A stretch of 11,240 nucleotides of DNA from the NCBI GenBank assembly GCA_003024985.2, contig PXIH01S0014498.1. One strand, given 5' to 3'. The position numbers and the translations under genes are program-made. Below are positions 7,841 to 11,240 of the stretch, one piece after another. The notes below the pieces were generated by a model that was not told the DNA's origin, made no database searches, and worked only from the letters and a program-made list of their open reading frames with translations. Position 1 is the first letter of the stretch; every line of letters starts with the position of its first letter. Origin of the DNA: Euperipatoides rowelli (lineage: Eukaryota; Onychophora; Udeonychophora; Euonychophora; Peripatopsidae).

Positions 7841-8114
7841 ACATGTCTATATTTTGGTGAAGTTTATGACTCTTTCACAACCACTGATCATATCACAATG
7901 ATCTTTGATTTACTTAAAATACCTGCTGAAACAGATCCAGTGATGCTAGTTCGGGCTACCTAATGCCTTCCTGGCCCTTAATATGAATTTTTGAAAAATA
8001 TAGTAAAAGGATCCTGACATTGCTGTCCAGCTGCATAGTAAACTATGGAATTACAATCCTCCAGATAAAGCCTGAGATACAGTTTTAAAACTTAATTGTA
8101 GGTGCCTTATGGCA
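7841..8114 (+). pseudogene. Broken coding-like stretch of unknown family
   Basis: The + strand is open for 40 codons (7841-7960), reading ...DLLKIPAETDPVMLVRAT. It continues past two stops (7961, 7979) to YEFLKNIVK, then shifts frame at an A run (8005-8008) to KDPDIAVQLHSKLWNYNPPDKA, a stop at 8073, and DTVLKLNCRCLMA before a stop at 8115. The composition is much more protein-like than the surrounding AT-rich DNA. I do not recognise the family. It starts a few bases after the TTAA at 7830, so it may be host sequence next to the insertion or part of another transposon. It could also be chance, though the composition of two adjoining frames argues mildly against that. Confidence 0.35.
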
Positions 8115-8377
8115 TAATTCTCTAGTAAAAATTATCAAAACTTATCACGTGTTTCTTCTTAATTAAAATAGTTATTAGCTATTTTCATGCTGAATCTTAT
8201 ATAGGCTAATATTTTTATTTTAAATAATTTATTTGTGCTATTTGTTTTTTTTTTTTTTTGTTTTTTTTTAAATAAAGTAATCAGTAATTTATTTATACTT
8301 AATTTCTCATATGACTTTGTTTGCTTGAAGTATTTATAAAGCAACATACAAGCCGATTACCAGCAGATAATAAATTA
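8115..8377. other. AT-rich stretch with T runs
   Basis: No gene is seen. It holds an interrupted T run (T15 at 8245-8259, a G, then T9 at 8261-8269). On the minus strand this is a poly(A)-like tract, without a convincing retroposon body. Confidence 0.6.
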
Positions 8378-8405
8378 CATATTTTAAACTGTCGTTTAAA
8401 ATATG
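8378..8405. repeat. Perfect 12-bp inverted repeat with 4-base loop
   Basis: CATATTTTAAAC (8378-8389) and GTTTAAAATATG (8394-8405) pair without a mismatch around TGTC. It would make a stable short hairpin in either strand. There is no T run after it of the kind a terminator would need, and no neighbouring gene. It may be the remains of a small palindromic transposon or a chance AT-rich palindrome. Confidence 0.8.
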
Positions 8406-9978
8406 GGCAAAGATTTTGGAGTCACAATCCTGGATGTTTATAGGCTTAAATAATTAATAGATAAAGGAGTTTTATGGAGAGTTCATGTGACTTATTACAA
8501 TGAATAACCATATAGGGATGAATTAAAAAAGTATACAAATAGTCTAAGGGTACATTATCTATTGGTTAAACAATAACTTAAGGCTTAGAATGAAAATGTG
8601 AGAAAAATTTTCCAAGATTGTAGGCCCTAGTTGTGATTAAATCAGGTTCCTGAGAGCTGATATAATTTATTTCATTATTAACTATATTAATATCATCACT
8701 GGATAATTCAAAATTATATATCAGAATAAGTAGAATTATCTACCAGAAAAAAAAAATAAACATTATTAAATAAAATAAAACTCATGTTTTAAGAAAATGA
8801 TTTGTAAACTTCCTTGAAATGACCATATAATTTATTATTAATTATCATGGTTTGCGCTGCCATAAAATTTTCAATACCATTGGGAATATAAGACGAAGGA
8901 GGTAAGCTATGTTTTTAAATAGCTATAATGTCATCATAAGTGTTGAAATATCACCTATGTTTAAAGTTTAAATTTGAACACTTCCCACAGTTTATGGAAT
9001 ATAGTTAATCGCTTTATGCACTTTACATAATGAGAGACTTGAGTTTGAGATAGGTCACCATTTTGTCTATTACAGATTGTAACTGTTTAAGTTGCCATTA
9101 AGATTAGTCATAATAATGATGTCTTTGAAGGACAGAATAAATTGGAGCTGAAGAAAAACTAGTTTTGCCAATTACTAATGTCAAAGAAGCTTGATCAAGG
9201 AAAAAAGTTAAAGGATTAGCTAAGAAATCAATTCTATCTAAGTCTTTTTTTTTTTTTTAATAAAAAAATAAATGAGCATATTTGATGTTCTGGCAAAGTT
9301 TTAGGGAATTAATTTTTCCCTGAAATTTCAGCATCATTTATCATTATTAGTAAGCATTGTTTTAAAGTGCTGTTTGTTTCTTTAAGTAATAATGTAATTG
9401 CCTATTATTAAAGGCTCGGAAATCAATAAGATATCATAATGTCTGGGAATATTATGAAATGACTTCCTGAAACAAGGCCCTGACAAGCAGTTGGAATATG
9501 TAACCCATAATAGTTAACCAAAATATATATACTTGGTTCCAAGAAGAAGGATAACACTAAATACCTGGGATAAGTTTTAATAACCTTTAAGTCTGATAAA
9601 TTGACTGATGTACAAAAGAAAACTAACATTTGGCATTTGACCTCAAAGAATTGCACTGAATAATATTAAATTCTTGTGAACTGATGCAAATCGTTTTTTT
9701 TTTGCTTGAGATTTAATTTTTGACTCCTATGCCAAACAAATGTCAGCACTGATGAGCCAATAAATGGTGTAATAACATGTTTTCCCTCTAAGGTAATAAG
9801 ACCATGTATGTTTAGCCGATTAGAGTCATTAGCCATCAAGTATAAAGAAAAATGTCAGGAAATTAAAAAAAAAATAACTAAATAAAAATGGCATATGGCT
9901 AAAATATTGTGCAAGACATGCTCCTAATTATACACAATAAAGAAGAAAACATAAAAAATTGTGAAAAAATTGAGTTTT
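8406..9978. other. Long AT-rich stretch without recognisable gene
   Basis: Short open stretches occur on both strands, for example minus strand 9656-9423 and about 8890-8789. Some have a plausible amino-acid mix but match no family I know, and each is closed by stops. No splice-bounded exon, TIR or RNA gene was recognised. It may contain old transposon relics too decayed to name. Confidence 0.5.
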
Positions 9979-10005
9979 AAGAAAAAAAGAGAAAGAAAAA
10001 GAAAA
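9979..10005. repeat. Polypurine GAAA-rich tract
   Basis: Twenty-seven bases of only A and G, of the pattern AAGAAAAAAAGAGAAAGAAA. This is low-complexity sequence with no LTR beside it, so I do not call it a retroelement polypurine tract. Confidence 0.75.
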
Positions 10006-10714
10006 TAAACAATACCAACCAGATTTTAGAGATCTCATGGGGTGTTAATAATTGTTCTATCAAAACTGCATTTCAACACAACAAAAACGTGAATTAATAA
10101 AATAATTTGCAAATTTACTATTAAAAGAAAGAGAGAAAAAACTTTGAGACACTCAGTAATAAAAAAATACTTTACATCAACTTTTGTTATTTTTTTGCAA
10201 CCCACTTCCCTCCTCTGCATTGCTATCTTAATCAGATGTGTCCTTTTGTAAATTTGACTGAAGCTCCATCTGGTCTCAATGACTATAATTAAAAGACATG
10301 GGAAGTTAGTGATTTGAGAGTCATTCACATTAGAAGACTTTACTTGTATGTCAGATTACAATGAAAATTTGTCATATTCATTTTGATATATCATGATTGG
10401 AAGTTGTTGATTGCACTATAAATACTCATTGATTGAGTATTATTTCCCAATAAAATATAGCCATATGTGTTAAAGCATGAATGCTCCCCCTCTCCAAGTG
10501 GGAATGGCATGAATAGCACCATTTCAAAGTGTATTGCCTAATGCTATGGTCAACACTTCTAAATTTTAAACAAATATGTGGTCACCCAACAAGGTTCGAC
10601 CATCCTTTTAATTTGGATATGGTTCTAAGCATATATAGAAGATCATTTTCACAATACAAGCCTTTTAACAGTCGCACTGCAATGCTAAAATGTACTTGAT
10701 TAACACTAATGGTG
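10006..10714. other. AT-rich stretch without recognisable gene
   Basis: An open stretch on the minus strand at 10035-10328 has no recognisable domains. A GGTTCGA word at 10593 resembles a tRNA B box, but no tRNA fold or A box goes with it. No other feature was seen. Confidence 0.55.
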
Positions 10715-10733
10715 GGGGTCAATGACTGACCCC
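10715..10733. repeat. GGGGTCA/TGACCCC inverted repeat
   Basis: GGGGTCA (10715-10721) and TGACCCC (10727-10733) are perfect 7-bp arms with a 5-base spacer. It stands out for its G+C in AT-rich surroundings, 58 bases before the MITE. The arms contain GGGTCA, close to the AGGTCA nuclear-receptor half-site, so a receptor-binding site is possible but unsupported. Confidence 0.6.
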
Positions 10734-10782
10734 AGCTTAATATAATGGAATTTTTTTTAATTATGGTCATATTATGTATCTA

Positions 10783-10790
10783 TATCGATC
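10783..10790. repeat. Left target site duplication of the MITE
   Basis: TATCGATC differs by one base from TATCTATC directly after the right end. The left flank (TATGTATCTATATCGATC) is itself a decayed TATC repeat, so part of the match could come from the microsatellite. Confidence 0.65.
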
Positions 10791-10890
10791 CAGAGGCATA
10801 GCAAGGGGGGGGGGGGTAAGGTCTGCCCCGGGTACCACCCGGTGGGGTAGGGATGCCAAAAAAAATTTCAAAAAAAAAAAATTATGGTTA

Positions 10891-10920
10891 GGTGGGGTGG
10901 GGTGGGGGTGCAGGGTTGGG
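10891..10920 (+). other. Potential G-quadruplex tract in the MITE
   Basis: The + strand has GG-T-GGGG-T-GGGG-T-GGGGG-TGCA-GGG-TT-GGG. At least four runs of three or more G with loops of one to four bases meet the usual intramolecular quadruplex pattern. In the otherwise AT-rich window this is the clearest such tract. Confidence 0.7.
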
Positions 10921-11025
10921 TGTGAGAGGGCAGTATGTGTGTGAGGGTGCAGGGTTGTATCTAAGGGTGTACAGTTGTGGGGGTGTGAGGGTGCAGAGTT
11001 GGTTGGAATAAGGGGTGCATAGTTG
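10906..11025 (+). repeat. G-rich minisatellite, five copies of a 13-base core
   Basis: The core GGGTGCAGRGTTG occurs at 10906, 10945, 10965 (as GGGTGTACAGTTG), 10989 and 11013 (as GGGTGCATAGTTG). The spacings are 39, 20, 24 and 24 bases, the gaps being filled by GTGTGAGG-type sequence. It lies wholly inside the MITE. Confidence 0.75.
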
Positions 11026-11051
11026 TTGTGTTTATCAAAACGTAGATGTTT

Positions 11052-11126
11052 AACAAAACATCCAGACAACCCCAAAAAAAACCTTCTCAAAATCAGACAG
11101 TCGGTCAACAAAACGTCCAGACAACC
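11052..11126 (+). repeat. Two copies of a 20-base direct repeat in the MITE
   Basis: AACAAAACATCCAGACAACC (11052-11071) recurs with one mismatch at 11107-11126, a period of 55 bases. Each copy is followed by an A run. They are probably subterminal repeats of the hAT-like element or a local duplication. Confidence 0.8.
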
Positions 11127-11215
11127 AAAAAAAAAAAAGGTTATCAAAATATTTTTAAAGAGTGTGTCAAAAATCAGCTCAGCCCCAGGTACCAAACAGT
11201 CATGCTACGCCTCTG

Positions 11216-11240
11216 TATCTATCTATCTATCTATCTATCT
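11216..11240. repeat. (TATC)n microsatellite reaching the window end
   Basis: Six perfect TATC units plus one base run off the window. The decayed TATC-like flank left of the MITE suggests that the MITE inserted into this microsatellite. Confidence 0.92.

Larger units (their letters stand above)
10791..11215. mobile_element. hAT-like MITE, 425 bp
   Basis: The left end CAGAGGCATAGCAAG and the right end (read inward) CAGAGGCGTAGCATG are inverted copies with two mismatches in 15 bases. The element is flanked by TATCGATC (10783-10790) and TATCTATC (11216-11223), an 8-bp duplication with one mismatch. Eight-base target duplications and CAG...CTG ends are the hallmark of hAT transposons. At 425 bp with no transposase it is non-autonomous. 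The inside is compositionally odd: G12 at 10805-10816, a G-rich minisatellite and two copies of a 20-base repeat. A minus-strand open frame across it (11195-10767) is only the translation of low-complexity DNA. Confidence 0.82.

Noticed and set aside
7958-7973. A 13-base match (CAGGAAGGCATTA, inverted) between the coding relic at 7961-7973 and the piggyBac 3' coding end near 3542
   Set aside because: Surrounding bases do not align and the frames disagree, so I do not treat the relic as piggyBac.
9423-9656. Minus-strand open frame of 77 codons
   Set aside because: No domain or motif recognised, and the length is expected by chance in 11 kb. The other strand is equally plausible in places.
10593-10603. 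GGTTCGACCATCC followed by TTTT, resembling a tRNA/SINE B box and Pol III terminator
   Set aside because: No convincing A box at the right distance and no cloverleaf can be drawn. The short match is likely chance.
10767-11195. A 142-codon open frame on the minus strand, the longest in the window
   Set aside because: It reads through the MITE's A runs, C-rich strand and minisatellite, giving His/Pro/Thr low-complexity protein. It begins and ends within or at the edge of the transposon and has no domain.
1-11240. CRISPR array, bacterial operon, rRNA or tRNA genes
   Set aside because: No regularly spaced repeats with unique spacers, no ribosome-binding-site-led gene strings and no conserved RNA gene. 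The sequence is eukaryotic in character.

Overview
This window looks like non-coding DNA from an animal nuclear genome. It is strongly AT-rich, has no intact long open reading frame on either strand, and is full of homopolymer runs, microsatellites and transposon remains. The one piece of apparent host gene is a short exon near the left edge with a good acceptor and donor. Its translation fits the N-terminal part of an M13 metallopeptidase (neprilysin/endothelin-converting-enzyme family). The simplest reading is that most of the window is an intron of that gene, or intron plus flank, loaded with transposable elements. An invertebrate metazoan is likely from the repeat content, but the sequence alone does not name the species.

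Layout. 1-314: intron with a (TC)n repeat. 315-398: M13 peptidase exon on the + strand. 399-2790: AT-rich sequence in which I recognise nothing. 2791-2841: a T27 run with an AATAAA signal on the minus strand, like the 3' end of a retroposed transcript. 2953-3105: a short diverged direct repeat. 3216-5338: an old piggyBac DNA transposon with matching inverted ends, TTAA-type flanks and a badly broken minus-strand transposase. 5371-7698: an LTR retrotransposon-like element with two LTRs of about 550-590 bp, a possible primer-binding site and a clear polypurine tract, but no gag or pol. 7743-7829: another piggyBac-type end next to a TTAA. 7841-8114: a broken coding-like stretch that I cannot assign. 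8115-10790: AT-rich sequence with a perfect 12-bp hairpin, a purine tract and a small GC-rich inverted repeat. 10791-11215: a 425-bp hAT-like MITE with inverted ends and 8-bp target duplications, inserted in a (TATC)n microsatellite that runs to the window end.

No genes here work together as a system. The interest is in the nested transposon history between 3.2 and 7.8 kb, in the gene-less LTR element with a GC-richer internal block, in the unassigned coding relic, and in the MITE's internal G-rich minisatellite. I did not find evidence for an undescribed functional system.
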